Positions 1 through 7,595 of a DNA stretch of 34,543 nucleotides are shown in pieces. Made by a program: the position numbers and the translations under genes. Numbering within the stretch: the first letter of the stretch is position 1; every line of letters begins with the position of its first letter. The notes under the pieces are model-generated. The model was not told where the DNA came from. It worked only from the letters and a program-made list of their open reading frames with translations, and did no database searches. The stretch is taken from positions 1-34,543 of the forward strand of contig NZ_DATJJK010000247.1 of assembly GCF_035492295.1 (NCBI RefSeq), read 5' to 3'. Origin of the DNA: Acidisoma sp035492295. Lineage in GTDB: Bacteria; Pseudomonadota; Alphaproteobacteria; Acetobacterales; Acetobacteraceae.

Positions 1-661
1 GCTGCTGCTGGCCTGCGGCGTCGAAATTCGCGGGATCGAGCCAGGCCTCGAAAGCGCGGGCACGCTCGGGCCATTCGCGGTCGATGATGGAAAACCAGGC
101 GGTATCCCGGTTGCGGCCCTTGGCCACCATATGCTGGCGGAACAGTCCCTCATAGGTGAAGCCGAAGCGCAGCGCGGCCTTCTTCGAGGGTTCGTTGAGG
201 TTGTGGCATTTCCATTCGAAGCGCCGGTATCCTAGCGTTTCGAAGGCATAGCGGCCGAACAGATAAAGCGCTTCGGTGGCGATCCGGCTGCGGGCCATGG
301 CCGGCCCCCAATGGATGCTGCCGATCTCGATCACGCCATGGGCCGGGTCGACGCGCATCAGCGCCTGGCGGCCCTCAGCGCGGCCAGTCGCGCCATCGAC
401 GACTGCGAAGAACAGTGGATCGGTGGAGGCCGTCGCCTGCGCGATCCAGGCCGCGAATTCGGCCTCATCCTTCGGCTTGGTCTCGAAGAGGTAACGGAAA
501 CGGTCTTCGGCCCCGGGCGAGGTTGCCGCGGCATAGAGATCGGCGCCATGGCGGGCGGCATCCAGGGGTTCAAGCCGCGTATAGCGACCCTCCAGCGTCA
601 CGCGCTCAGGGCGCGGCACAGGCTTCCAGCCGGACAGATCCTGTTCGGGAGAGAGGCTCAC
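1..661 (-). CDS. GNAT family N-acetyltransferase (RimJ/RimL type), partial
   Basis: This minus-strand reading frame continues past base 1, so the C-terminus is missing; 220 residues are visible. It is not interrupted. The sequence fits the RimJ/RimL-like branch of GNAT acetyltransferases, which transfer acetyl from acetyl-CoA to an amine. The IEIGSIHWGP strand (residues 111-120) is followed by the acetyl-CoA-binding region around MARSRIATEA (122-131). The WKCHNLNEPSKKAALRFGF segment (150-168) carries the typical Asn and Ser before the last conserved helix. The start is taken as GTG at 661, because an in-frame TGA lies two codons upstream. That TGA is the stop of the preceding small gene, so translation is probably coupled. 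The substrate cannot be read from the sequence. Confidence 0.85.
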   Translation of the reverse strand, partial: MSLSPEQDLSGWKPVPRPERVTLEGRYTRLEPLDAARHGADLYAAATSPGAEDRFRYLFETKPKDEAEFAAWIAQATASTDPLFFAVVDGATGRAEGRQALMRVDPAHGVIEIGSIHWGPAMARSRIATEALYLFGRYAFETLGYRRFEWKCHNLNEPSKKAALRFGFTYEGLFRQHMVAKGRNRDTAWFSIIDREWPERARAFEAWLDPANFDAAGQQQ

Positions 662-664
662 GCC

Positions 665-907
665 TCAGTCGTCGCACTCGCAGCCAGGCGTCGGGCCCTG
701 ATCTTCGCGGACGACGTGATGGTCGATCCACTCGGCAACCAGACGCCGCGCCTCGCCGATCGAGGCTTCGGGATGGTGGATGCGATAGAGCGTCGTGCAG
801 GCACGGAAGGACTCCATGTCCCCGTTGCCGTGAACCCTCAGCTCGCGATAGGCGGTAATCACAGCACGCTCGCAACGCCGAGCGATGGTGCTTACGTCAC
901 GCCCCAT
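665..907 (-). CDS. small conserved-looking protein of unknown function (80 aa)
   Basis: I do not recognise a named family. The ATG at 907 is preferred over a TTG at 931, because an AAGGGGG Shine-Dalgarno lies 9 bases before it. The product is 80 aa, with a helical, Arg/Glu-rich core (residues 7-62, including RRCERAVITAYREL and GEARRLVAEWIDHH) and an acidic tail containing Cys-Glu-Cys (76-78). There is no signal peptide or membrane segment. Its stop codon lies 3 bases from the GTG of the GNAT gene, so the two are almost certainly co-transcribed. The codon usage is ordinary for this genome, and the strong ribosome site and coupling argue that it is real. Function unknown. Confidence 0.7.
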   Translation of the reverse strand: MGRDVSTIARRCERAVITAYRELRVHGNGDMESFRACTTLYRIHHPEASIGEARRLVAEWIDHHVVREDQGPTPGCECDD

Positions 908-1060
908 CCTGAAAGGCCCCCTTATGATCAAACCGGGCGGGCCCGAACGGGCACCGCATTGGTACTGACATTACTTACTGGCATGGGCGCGGCCGATCAA
1001 GGCGGACTGACTCAGCCCTACGGAGGGGCGCCCCGCGCCCAATAGAGGGCTGGGCAGTAT

Positions 1061-1076
1061 TGCGTGGCACCACGCA
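1061..1076. promoter_or_regulatory. short inverted repeat upstream of pyrE
   Basis: TGCGTGG and CCACGCA form perfect 7-base arms separated by two bases. They sit 59 bases upstream of the pyrE start, in the divergent gap between the 80-aa gene and pyrE. The tiny spacer fits a protein-binding dyad better than a stable RNA hairpin, though opening the inner pair would give a four-base loop. The role is inferred. Confidence 0.3.
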
Positions 1077-1134
1077 TTCTTGCGAGATGCCGACAAATCG
1101 CTAGAAACGCCCCTTCTTGTGATCGGAGCGCAGC

Positions 1135-1863
1135 ATGACGGCCTTATCCCGCAAACTTGCAGGCCACGCGAGCGACTGGGACCGCGACGCGGCCATGACC
1201 GCCGCGCGGATCCTTCTTGAGATCAAGGCGATCAATTTCCGGCCAGAGGAGCCCTACACCCTCACCTCCGGCTGGAAATCGCCCGTCTATATCGATTGCC
1301 GCCGTATCATCTACTACCCGCAGGCCCGCACCAAGATCAGCCAGCTCGCGGTCGAGAAGATCCAGCGCGCCATCGGCTACGAGACGATCGAGGCGATCGC
1401 CGGCGGCGAAACCGCCGGCATTCCCTATGCCGCCTGGATTTCGGACCGCATGGGCCTGCCGATGTCCTATGTCCGCAAGAAGCCAAAGGGTTTCGGCCGC
1501 AATGCCCTGATCGAGGGCGACGTGCCGGAAGGCAAGGAAACCCTGCTCGTCGAAGACCTCACGACAGATGGGCAATCGAAAATCCGCTTCGCCCAGAGCC
1601 TGCGTGATGCCGGGGCGCTCTGCCATCACGCCTTCGTCGTCTTCTTCTATGGCGTTTTCGAGGGCAGCATCGAAACCTTGGCCGAAAACGACATTGCACT
1701 CCACTACCTCACCACCTGGTGGGATGTGCTGGAAGCCTGCCGCGAACGCCCCTACTTCCCCGAATCCGCTATGGCCGAGGTGCGCCGCTTCCTGGAAGCG
1801 CCGGCCGCCTGGTCCGCCGCGCGCGGCGGGGCGACCTCGAACAAGGCAAAGCCCGAAGAATAG
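1135..1863 (+). CDS. pyrE: orotate phosphoribosyltransferase
   Basis: PyrE joins orotate and PRPP to give orotidine 5'-phosphate in de novo pyrimidine synthesis, in the cytoplasm. The 242-aa product has TSGWKSPVYIDCR (44-56) for orotate, YVRKKPKGFGR (112-122) for the catalytic lysine loop and LLVEDLTTDGQS (137-148) for the PRPP loop. In that loop the usual TTGGS is TTDGQS. The longer N-terminus and the YTLTSGWKSPVYIDCRR form match the alphaproteobacterial version rather than the 213-aa enterobacterial enzyme. The start ATG has GGAG a few bases upstream. The gene stands alone and is divergent from the small-protein/GNAT pair. The C-terminal tail is low-complexity (ARGGATSNKAKPEE). Confidence 0.95.
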   Translation: MTALSRKLAGHASDWDRDAAMTAARILLEIKAINFRPEEPYTLTSGWKSPVYIDCRRIIYYPQARTKISQLAVEKIQRAIGYETIEAIAGGETAGIPYAAWISDRMGLPMSYVRKKPKGFGRNALIEGDVPEGKETLLVEDLTTDGQSKIRFAQSLRDAGALCHHAFVVFFYGVFEGSIETLAENDIALHYLTTWWDVLEACRERPYFPESAMAEVRRFLEAPAAWSAARGGATSNKAKPEE

Positions 1864-1895
1864 GCCATCCGCCTGCCGCGCATGGCAGCTGCGGT

Positions 1896-1924
1896 TTGAC
1901 AGCACGGGGGGCGCCACCTAGAAG
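1896..1924 (+). promoter_or_regulatory. candidate sigma-70-type promoter for rpsD
   Basis: TTGACA at 1896-1901 is a perfect -35 hexamer. After 17 bases comes TAGAAG at 1919-1924, which matches four of six -10 positions. Transcription would start near 1931, leaving a leader of about 180 bases before rpsD. This is read from sequence only. Confidence 0.45.
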
Positions 1925-1995
1925 CCCCCTCCATTGCCGGGAATGTGGACGATGTGCGGCCTTCCGCAGATCGCCCCGCCACCCAGGCGACAAGC

Positions 1996-2030
1996 GGCGC
2001 GGGCCAGCCCAGAAAAGCGGGCCCGACGCC
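1996..2030 (+). other. strong hairpin in the rpsD leader
   Basis: GGCGCGGGCC (1996-2005) pairs with GGCCCGACGCC (2020-2030): ten base pairs with one bulged A and a 14-base loop. It is followed by CTTTCG rather than a T-run, so it is a poor terminator for pyrE. It would lie roughly 65-100 bases into the rpsD leader if the promoter at 1896 is used. It could be a ribosomal protein S4 binding structure or simply a stable GC-rich stem. Confidence 0.4.
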
Positions 2031-2109
2031 CTTTCGCCGCTTCCGACGCATCTCTGTGATCGCCGGGGGCCGGGATGGACTACTGGCGCCATAGACGAAG
2101 GAGAGGCGC

Positions 2110-2724
2110 ATGACCAAGCGCACCGAAAGCAAGTTCAAGATCAACCGCCGCCTCGGCGTCAATCTTTGGGGCCGCGCCAAGTCCCCTGTCGCCAAGCGTG
2201 ATTACGGCCCGGGCCAGCACGGCCAGCGCCGCAAGAAGCCGAGCGATTACGGCGTGCAGCTGATGGCCAAGCAGAAGCTCAAGGGCTACTACGGCAATAT
2301 CGGCGAGAAGCAGTTCCGCAAGTATTACGAGGAAGCGGTCCGCCGGAAGGGCGACACCTCCGAGAATCTCATCGAGCTGCTGGAGCGCCGGCTGGATACG
2401 GTCGTATATCGCATGAAGTTCGCGATCACCCCCTTCGCGGCCCGCCAGTTCGTCTCCCACGGCCACCTTCTGGTGAACGGCCGCCGGGTGAACATCTCCT
2501 CCTATCTCGTCGCCAATGACGACGTGATCGAGGTTCGCGAAAAGTCGAAGCAGCTGGCGGTGGTGCTGGATGCGACGCAGAGCGGCGAGCGCGACACGCC
2601 GGAATATCTCGAGGTCGATCACCGCGCCATGAAGGGCCGCTATCTTCGCGCGCCGAAGCTCGCGGACGTTCCCTTCCCCGTGCAGATGGAACCGAATCTG
2701 GTCGTCGAATTCTATTCGCGCTGA
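2110..2724 (+). CDS. rpsD: 30S ribosomal protein S4
   Basis: S4 is a primary 16S rRNA-binding protein that nucleates small-subunit assembly and shapes the mRNA entry site. The 204-aa product is full length. It has the N-terminal S4 segment, the LRR-like YGPGQHGQRRKKPSDYG region (32-48), the S4 RNA-binding domain (about 93-155, containing ERRLDTVVYRM and HLLVNGRRVNI) and the invariant C-terminus VVEFYSR. It lacks the zinc-binding cysteines of the C+ form. A GGAG ribosome site precedes the ATG. It is a single-gene unit here, outside the alpha operon where many bacteria place rpsD, with its own promoter candidate, leader hairpin and terminator. Confidence 0.98.
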   Translation: MTKRTESKFKINRRLGVNLWGRAKSPVAKRDYGPGQHGQRRKKPSDYGVQLMAKQKLKGYYGNIGEKQFRKYYEEAVRRKGDTSENLIELLERRLDTVVYRMKFAITPFAARQFVSHGHLLVNGRRVNISSYLVANDDVIEVREKSKQLAVVLDATQSGERDTPEYLEVDHRAMKGRYLRAPKLADVPFPVQMEPNLVVEFYSR

Positions 2725-2745
2725 TCAGGCGTCAGAGCCAATCGG

Positions 2746-2773
2746 AAAAGGGCGCCGCGAGGCGCCCTTTTTT
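2746..2773 (+). terminator. intrinsic terminator of rpsD
   Basis: GGGCGCC (2750-2756) pairs with GGCGCCC (2761-2767) around a GCGA tetraloop. Four A's precede the stem and six T's follow it. It lies 22 bases after the rpsD stop, and the downstream GNAT start is about 25 bases beyond it. Confidence 0.92.
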
Positions 2774-2797
2774 GTTGGACCGAGGGTAGGAAGCGCC

Positions 2798-3301
2798 ATG
2801 ATCGAGACCGAGCGGCTGTTGCTCCGCCGCATGACTCCGGCCGATGTGCCAGCCCTCCACGCCATCATGCGCGATGCCGAGGCAATGCGCTTCTGGTCGA
2901 CCCTGCCCCACGAAAGCCTGGGAGAGACCGAAGCATTTGTCGCGAGCACCGTGGCAGCCGTGGACGCTGGTACGGCAGACGACTTCGCCGTTACCCTCTC
3001 GGGCGTCGTCATCGGCAAGGCCGGGTTATGGCAGGGCAATGAGTTGGGGATTTTGGTGGCTCGCCCGCATTGGGGCAAAGGCTTGGCGACCGAAGCGGCG
3101 CTAAAGATCATTGAACGCGCTTTCGCGCGCGACCGCCATGAATTGGTAGCCGATGTCGATCCGCGCAATGCGGCTTGCCTCCGCATGCTCGGCCGCCTCG
3201 GCTTCCGGAAGACCGGAGAGGCCAAGGCGACTTATCTCATTGGTCAGGACTGGGTCGACAGCGTCTACCTCAGCCTGACCCCAGCCGACTACGGGACGTA
3301 A
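2798..3301 (+). CDS. GNAT family N-acetyltransferase (RimJ/RimL-like)
   Basis: This is a 167-aa single-domain acetyltransferase. ETERLLLRRMTPADVPAL (3-20) is the standard RimJ/RimL opening. The acetyl-CoA loop is RPHWGKGLATEA (89-100), and DPRNAACLRMLGRLGF (121-136) contains the conserved Asn and the helix before the last strand. The length is typical. It follows the rpsD terminator directly and overlaps the convergent Tyr/Pro-repeat gene by 13 bases. Its TAA stop lies inside the first unit of that gene's 27-base repeat. The target (protein N-terminus, antibiotic or small amine) cannot be deduced. Confidence 0.88.
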   Translation: MIETERLLLRRMTPADVPALHAIMRDAEAMRFWSTLPHESLGETEAFVASTVAAVDAGTADDFAVTLSGVVIGKAGLWQGNELGILVARPHWGKGLATEAALKIIERAFARDRHELVADVDPRNAACLRMLGRLGFRKTGEAKATYLIGQDWVDSVYLSLTPADYGT

Positions 3302-3690
3302 TAGGCTGGCGGCTGGGGAGCCGCGTAATAGGTCGGCGGCTGCGGGGCCGCGTAATAGACCGGCGGGGGCGGCGCCGCATAATAAACCGGCGGCGGCGTG
3401 TAGACGACCGGGGGCGGCGCTGCGTAAACCGGGCCGAGCGCGCCACCTACGGCCGCGCCCACGGCCAGACCGAGCAGTCCGCTCGCAATCGCCACGCCCG
3501 GGCCAGGACCGCCGTAATAGCCGCCGTGCCAACCGCCACCGTGCCAGCCGCCACCGCCGCCATGCCAGTGGTTGCCGTGCCAGCCCTGGGCCTGCGCAGA
3601 GGTGCTGAGCGCCACGGGAGCCGCAAGCCCCGCGACCAGCGCGGCCGCAGCAAGGCCGCGGGTGAAACGGAAACGCGAGAAGAGTGTCAT
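3289..3690 (-). CDS. secreted Gly/His-rich, glycine-zipper, Tyr/Pro-repeat protein
   Basis: The ATG at 3690 has an AAAGGAG ribosome site 7 bases upstream and opens a signal peptide (1-34, cleavage after STSAQA). A longer frame reaching 3816 has no such support. The 133-aa product continues with a Gly/His/Trp-rich stretch (36-62), then a glycine-zipper-like hydrophobic segment (64-86, small residues every three to four positions). It ends in tandem nine-residue repeats of the form PPPPVYYAA / PQPPTYYAA (91-133). Such proteins are common envelope or periplasmic proteins in alphaproteobacteria, usually without a known role. The zipper suggests membrane association. The gene converges on and overlaps the GNAT gene by 13 bases. 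Confidence 0.78.
   Translation of the reverse strand: MTLFSRFRFTRGLAAAALVAGLAAPVALSTSAQAQGWHGNHWHGGGGGWHGGGWHGGYYGGPGPGVAIASGLLGLAVGAAVGGALGPVYAAPPPVVYTPPPVYYAAPPPPVYYAAPQPPTYYAAPQPPAYYVP
3298..3405 (-). repeat. 27-base tandem repeat, four units
   Basis: Units start at 3298, 3325, 3352 and 3379; each opens with (g/a)taata and ends near gccgc. They encode the nine-residue Tyr-Tyr-Ala-Ala-Pro repeats of the minus-strand secreted protein. The array can change in copy number without changing frame. Its outermost unit supplies the stop codon of the convergent GNAT gene. Confidence 0.8.
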
Positions 3691-3726
3691 GTCCGAACTC
3701 CTTTCGGCGTATCGTAAAGGCGGGAA

Positions 3727-3746
3727 CTGTAACTCTTGGTTTACAG
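3727..3746. promoter_or_regulatory. inverted repeat upstream of the secreted repeat protein
   Basis: CTGTAA and TTACAG are separated by eight bases, centred about 46 bases upstream of the ATG at 3690. Position and symmetry fit an operator, but the arms are only six bases, so chance is possible. Confidence 0.25.
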
Positions 3747-3860
3747 CCTCGGCCCTGATCGCCGCATGCTCTCTAGATAGTCCGCGGTTCTGACGGTTAT
3801 AGGGCAGAGCGGGCACAATGCCGCCGCAAAGGCCCCAGGCAATCCGCGGACTCGTGACAC

Positions 3861-4727
3861 TCAGTCACAAAAACGTCCAACGGGCACGCCTGCGACATCA
3901 ACCGGGAATACGAAAAGCCCGCCCGCTTGCGGGAATTCCTGGCGTTTCTCCGCGCTGCCCGGTAGCGCAGTTGTGATGAACAGCCGGCCCTCCGCGAAGC
4001 AGGGCATGGTCGCGTTCGGGACCGGCATGGCGATTTTTTCGACGATCGAGCCGTCAGGCGCGAAGCGGTTGATCACCCCCATGCCCGATCCGGCAGACCA
4101 GTAAAACCCGTCCATGTCGACGGCGCCGCCATCCGGCCGCCCCTGTTCGTTCGGCACGTCGGCGAAGCGGCGGCGGTGGCTGATGGCGCCGGTCTCGGCA
4201 TCGAAATCCCAGACGTCGATCCAGGGACCGCGTGTGTCGGAATGGTACATGGTGCGCCCATCGGCGCTCCAGGCCAGGCCGTTGGAGTTCTTCAACCCTT
4301 CGACCTTGATTTCGACCTCGCCCGCGGGCGTCACGCGGTACAGCTTGCCGGAGGGCAGACCGTCCGCCCCTTCATTGATGGTACCGACCCAGAAGCAGCC
4401 GTCCGGCCCTACCTTGCCGTCGTTCAGTCGGTTCGTCTCGGGCTCGTCGATCTGCGCAAAGGGCGTGAGGTCGCCCGTCTTCGGATCGAAATACATGAGT
4501 TTCTGCTTTTGCGAGACGAGGATGCGCCCGGAGCGGCAGAGCGCGAAACTGCCCAGCACCTGGGGCAATTGCCAGGTGTCGCGCTGGTCCCCCGCCGGAT
4601 CGTAGCGGTGCAACCTGCCGTTCGGGATATCACAGAAATAGAGGGCGCCCGCTTCCCCATCCCAGGTCGGGCATTCGCCGGTCCCGCATTTGCTGTCCCA
4701 GACGAGTGTCACCGCGCGTTCCACCAT
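3861..4727 (-). CDS. SMP-30/gluconolactonase/LRE family protein
   Basis: This is a 288-aa six-bladed beta-propeller enzyme of the regucalcin/gluconolactonase family, which typically hydrolyses sugar lactones with a divalent metal. The expected metal ligands are in place: Glu18 in GECPTW, Asn149 in NSNGLAWS and Asp199 in GRPDGGAVD. Asn102 in NRLNDGKVGPDG is in the substrate-site position. One departure is FYWSAGSGMG (208-217), where relatives usually have a Trp-Val-Ala strand. A GGAGG site lies five bases before the ATG. It follows glnD after 67 bases on the same strand and may be read from the mutS-glnD transcript. The natural lactone is unknown. Confidence 0.88.
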   Translation of the reverse strand: MVERAVTLVWDSKCGTGECPTWDGEAGALYFCDIPNGRLHRYDPAGDQRDTWQLPQVLGSFALCRSGRILVSQKQKLMYFDPKTGDLTPFAQIDEPETNRLNDGKVGPDGCFWVGTINEGADGLPSGKLYRVTPAGEVEIKVEGLKNSNGLAWSADGRTMYHSDTRGPWIDVWDFDAETGAISHRRRFADVPNEQGRPDGGAVDMDGFYWSAGSGMGVINRFAPDGSIVEKIAMPVPNATMPCFAEGRLFITTALPGSAEKRQEFPQAGGLFVFPVDVAGVPVGRFCD

Positions 4728-4794
4728 TGCCGCCTCCGCTTGCCCCGTTTGGCCCGGCCGTTGCGGCGGGCTTCTCAGGCATATAGGCGGCGCA

Positions 4795-7593
4795 TCAGGC
4801 AGCGTCGACCTTTGGCCGGCCGCGCCCGAGGCTCTCGGCGTCGGGCTCGGGCGTCGTGGTGTCGCCGCTCGCGAGGGCTTCCAGAATGGCGCAGCGCAGA
4901 TTGTCCAGCTTGCGCTCGTTCTGAACCTTCAGGCCGAAGACATCCTTGATGTAGAAGACGTCAATCGCGCGGACGCCATAGGTGCTGATATGGGCCGAGG
5001 CGATCTGCATGCCCTGGTCCGTGATGGCGGCCGTCACGTCATGCAAAAGGCCCGGCCGATCCCGCCCGTTCACTTCGACGACCGTATGGGTGTTGGAGGC
5101 GTGGTTATCGATCACCACGCGGGGCGGCACATGGATCGCTCGCATGCGTTGGCCAAGCAATGCTTCGGACAGGCCCCTGATCTCGTTTTCCATCCGCAGA
5201 CTGCCCGACAGCGCCTGATCGATGAGCACGGAGAGCCGGGCCAGCCGCTGCGGCGAGCCGAAGATGCCGCCATTGGCATCCTGAATCCAGAAGGTATCGA
5301 GCGCCATGCCATTGGTCAGCGTATGGATGCGGGCATCGACGATGGAGGCGCCAGCGATGGCGAGAGCACCCGCGATGCGGCTGAAGAGGCCGGCATGGTC
5401 GGCGGCATAGACGGTGACCTCGGTGACGGCGCGGCTATGCAGCACTTCATGCTGGACGCTGAGCGGCGCCTGGCGGTGGCTTGCCTCCCGGATCATGCGG
5501 CCATGGCGCTCATGCGTCGTGGGGTCAAAGCTCAGCCAGTAGGCCGGGTAACCGAGCTCCAGGAAGTTGTCGATATCCTCGGCCGGCCAATCCTCGAGGC
5601 GTTCGGCCGCGGCCTCCTTCGCACGCGCCACGCGCACGTCCCGCTCGGTCGTGGCGAGGCCACCGGCCAGGACCTCGGCGACACGGGTGTACAGTTCGCG
5701 CAGCAGCGTCGCCTTCCAGCCGTTCCAGACTTTCGGCGAGACCGCCCGCATATCCGCGACGGTCAGCACGAGCAGAAGTTTGAGGCGTTCGGGGGATTGT
5801 ACGGTGTCGACAAGATCAAGGATGGTCTTGGGATCGTCGATGTCGCGCTTGAAGGCGGTCTGGCTCAGCAGCAGGTGATGCAGGACGAGCCAGGAGACCA
5901 TTTCGGTTTCCTCGGCGGAGAGGCCGAGCATCGGGCAGATGCTGAGTGCCAGTTCGGCGCCAAGCACGGAATGGTCCCCGCCCCTGCCCTTCGCGATGTC
6001 GTGCAGCATGACGGCGGTATAGAGCGCGCGGCGGGACTGCAGGTGATCAACGATGCTGGAGGCGACGGGCGCGGCATCCGTCAGCTCGCCCCGTTCGAGG
6101 GCCGCGACAACGCGCAACGCCTCGATTGTATGCTCATCGACCGTGAAGACATGATAGGTGTCGAACTGCATCTGCCCGACGATGCGCGCCCAATCAGGAA
6201 CCAGCCGACTCAGAATGCCGGTCTCGTTCATGAGCGACAGCCAGCGCGCGCCGTCCGACCGGCCGGTCTCGCCGTCCCGGCCGCAGAGCAGATCCATGAA
6301 GATCGCCATCGCCGCCGGATCCCGGCGCAGCTGGATCGTCAGGCGTTCATTGCGGATCATGGAGCGGAGCGCGAGCGGATGAATCCGTAGATGCCGGTCG
6401 CGGGCGAATTGCATCACCCGCAGCATGATGATCGGATTCTGGGCCGCCGCGTCGAGATCGGCGCAGAGCAGCTGCCCATCCGCCAGCGACAGGCCGGCCT
6501 GCTGCAGCGCACGATCGGTCGGCGCCACGAGCGCGGGCGAACCGCGCGCGATGCGGACGATTTCCGGCTCCAGCACGTGGGTCAGACGCGCCACGTCCCG
6601 GGCCGTCAGGAAGTAATGGCGCATGAAGCGCTCCACCCCGTCCTGCACGCCATGGCGCGTATAGCCCATGCGGGCGCCGACAATGGGTTGGAGGTCGAAG
6701 GTCAGCCGCTCTTCCGGTCGGCCGGCGATATAGTGAAGATGGAAGCGGACGGTCCAGAGGAAGTCCATCGCCCGGCGGAAATGCCGCGCCTCGCGCAGAG
6801 TCAGCATCGGGCCGAAGGGACCGTCCTTGGCGAGCAGCTCCTCGACATCGGCGATGTCGAACACATAGGCGGCGATCCAATGGAGATAATGGAGATCGCG
6901 TAGCGCGCCGCGCCCCTCCTTCACATTGGGCTCGACCAGAAAGGGACTGTCGCCGTAGCGGCGATGGCGGGCTGCCCGCTCCGCCTGCTTGACGCGGATG
7001 AACTCCCCGCCGCCGGCCTCGGCGCATTCGGCACGGAAGCGGGCGCGGAATTCGGTGAAGAGCGCCACTTCGCCAACGAGGCAGCGGGCATCCAGCAAGC
7101 TGGTGCGAACCGTCGCATCCGCCCGCGCCTCCTCCAGGCATTCCTCGATCGAGCGCGTTGCGTGCCCGACCTTCAGCCCGAGATCCCAGAGAAAGTAGAG
7201 CATGAACTCGACGGCAGCGAGGGTTGCCTCGGAGGGATCGGCCTCGGTCAGAAAGAGCAGGTCGATATCGCTGAAGGGCGCGAGATAGCCGCGTCCGAAG
7301 CCACCGGTCGCGACCACCGCCATGCGGTCGGGCGCGCTCGGCCGGGCGACGGCGCTGGTATAGTCCATCAGCGCCTGGACGACGCCGTCCATATGCCCGG
7401 CGAGGGCCGCCGCAGCCGTCAGGCCGCTCAGCTCGTCGCGCTCGAAGGCGTGTTGCAGTTGATGCTGGGTGCGCGAGAGGTGGCGGCGAAACACAGCGAG
7501 TGCTGCATCGCGCGGCATCGCACCATCGGCCGCGGCGATCTCTGCCAGCGCGTCGCTCAGGGTGGGGCTCGGGGGGGGATTGACGGTCGACAT
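4795..7593 (-). CDS. glnD: [protein-PII] uridylyltransferase / uridylyl-removing enzyme
   Basis: GlnD senses glutamine and adds or removes UMP on PII proteins, setting nitrogen assimilation. The 932-aa product has the nucleotidyltransferase motif GGFGRGYLAPFSDIDLLF (97-114, Asp109 and Asp111), the GlnD-specific helical region and an HD phosphohydrolase domain (HD at 531-532, His541). Two C-terminal ACT domains follow (about 723-800 and 838-910), which bind glutamine. The start is ATG 7593, not the longer frame to 7659: the mutS stop TGA ends at 7596, leaving a two-base gap (TGA-CA-ATG). This coupling is seen in many alphaproteobacteria. All catalytic motifs of both activities look intact. Confidence 0.96.
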   Translation of the reverse strand: MSTVNPPPSPTLSDALAEIAAADGAMPRDAALAVFRRHLSRTQHQLQHAFERDELSGLTAAAALAGHMDGVVQALMDYTSAVARPSAPDRMAVVATGGFGRGYLAPFSDIDLLFLTEADPSEATLAAVEFMLYFLWDLGLKVGHATRSIEECLEEARADATVRTSLLDARCLVGEVALFTEFRARFRAECAEAGGGEFIRVKQAERAARHRRYGDSPFLVEPNVKEGRGALRDLHYLHWIAAYVFDIADVEELLAKDGPFGPMLTLREARHFRRAMDFLWTVRFHLHYIAGRPEERLTFDLQPIVGARMGYTRHGVQDGVERFMRHYFLTARDVARLTHVLEPEIVRIARGSPALVAPTDRALQQAGLSLADGQLLCADLDAAAQNPIIMLRVMQFARDRHLRIHPLALRSMIRNERLTIQLRRDPAAMAIFMDLLCGRDGETGRSDGARWLSLMNETGILSRLVPDWARIVGQMQFDTYHVFTVDEHTIEALRVVAALERGELTDAAPVASSIVDHLQSRRALYTAVMLHDIAKGRGGDHSVLGAELALSICPMLGLSAEETEMVSWLVLHHLLLSQTAFKRDIDDPKTILDLVDTVQSPERLKLLLVLTVADMRAVSPKVWNGWKATLLRELYTRVAEVLAGGLATTERDVRVARAKEAAAERLEDWPAEDIDNFLELGYPAYWLSFDPTTHERHGRMIREASHRQAPLSVQHEVLHSRAVTEVTVYAADHAGLFSRIAGALAIAGASIVDARIHTLTNGMALDTFWIQDANGGIFGSPQRLARLSVLIDQALSGSLRMENEIRGLSEALLGQRMRAIHVPPRVVIDNHASNTHTVVEVNGRDRPGLLHDVTAAITDQGMQIASAHISTYGVRAIDVFYIKDVFGLKVQNERKLDNLRCAILEALASGDTTTPEPDAESLGRGRPKVDAA

Positions 7594-7595
7594 TG

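Noticed and set aside
1907..1929. GGGGGC/GCCCCC hairpin as pyrE terminator
   Set aside because: No T-run follows and the stem lies across the spacer of the rpsD promoter candidate, so a terminator call is not supported.
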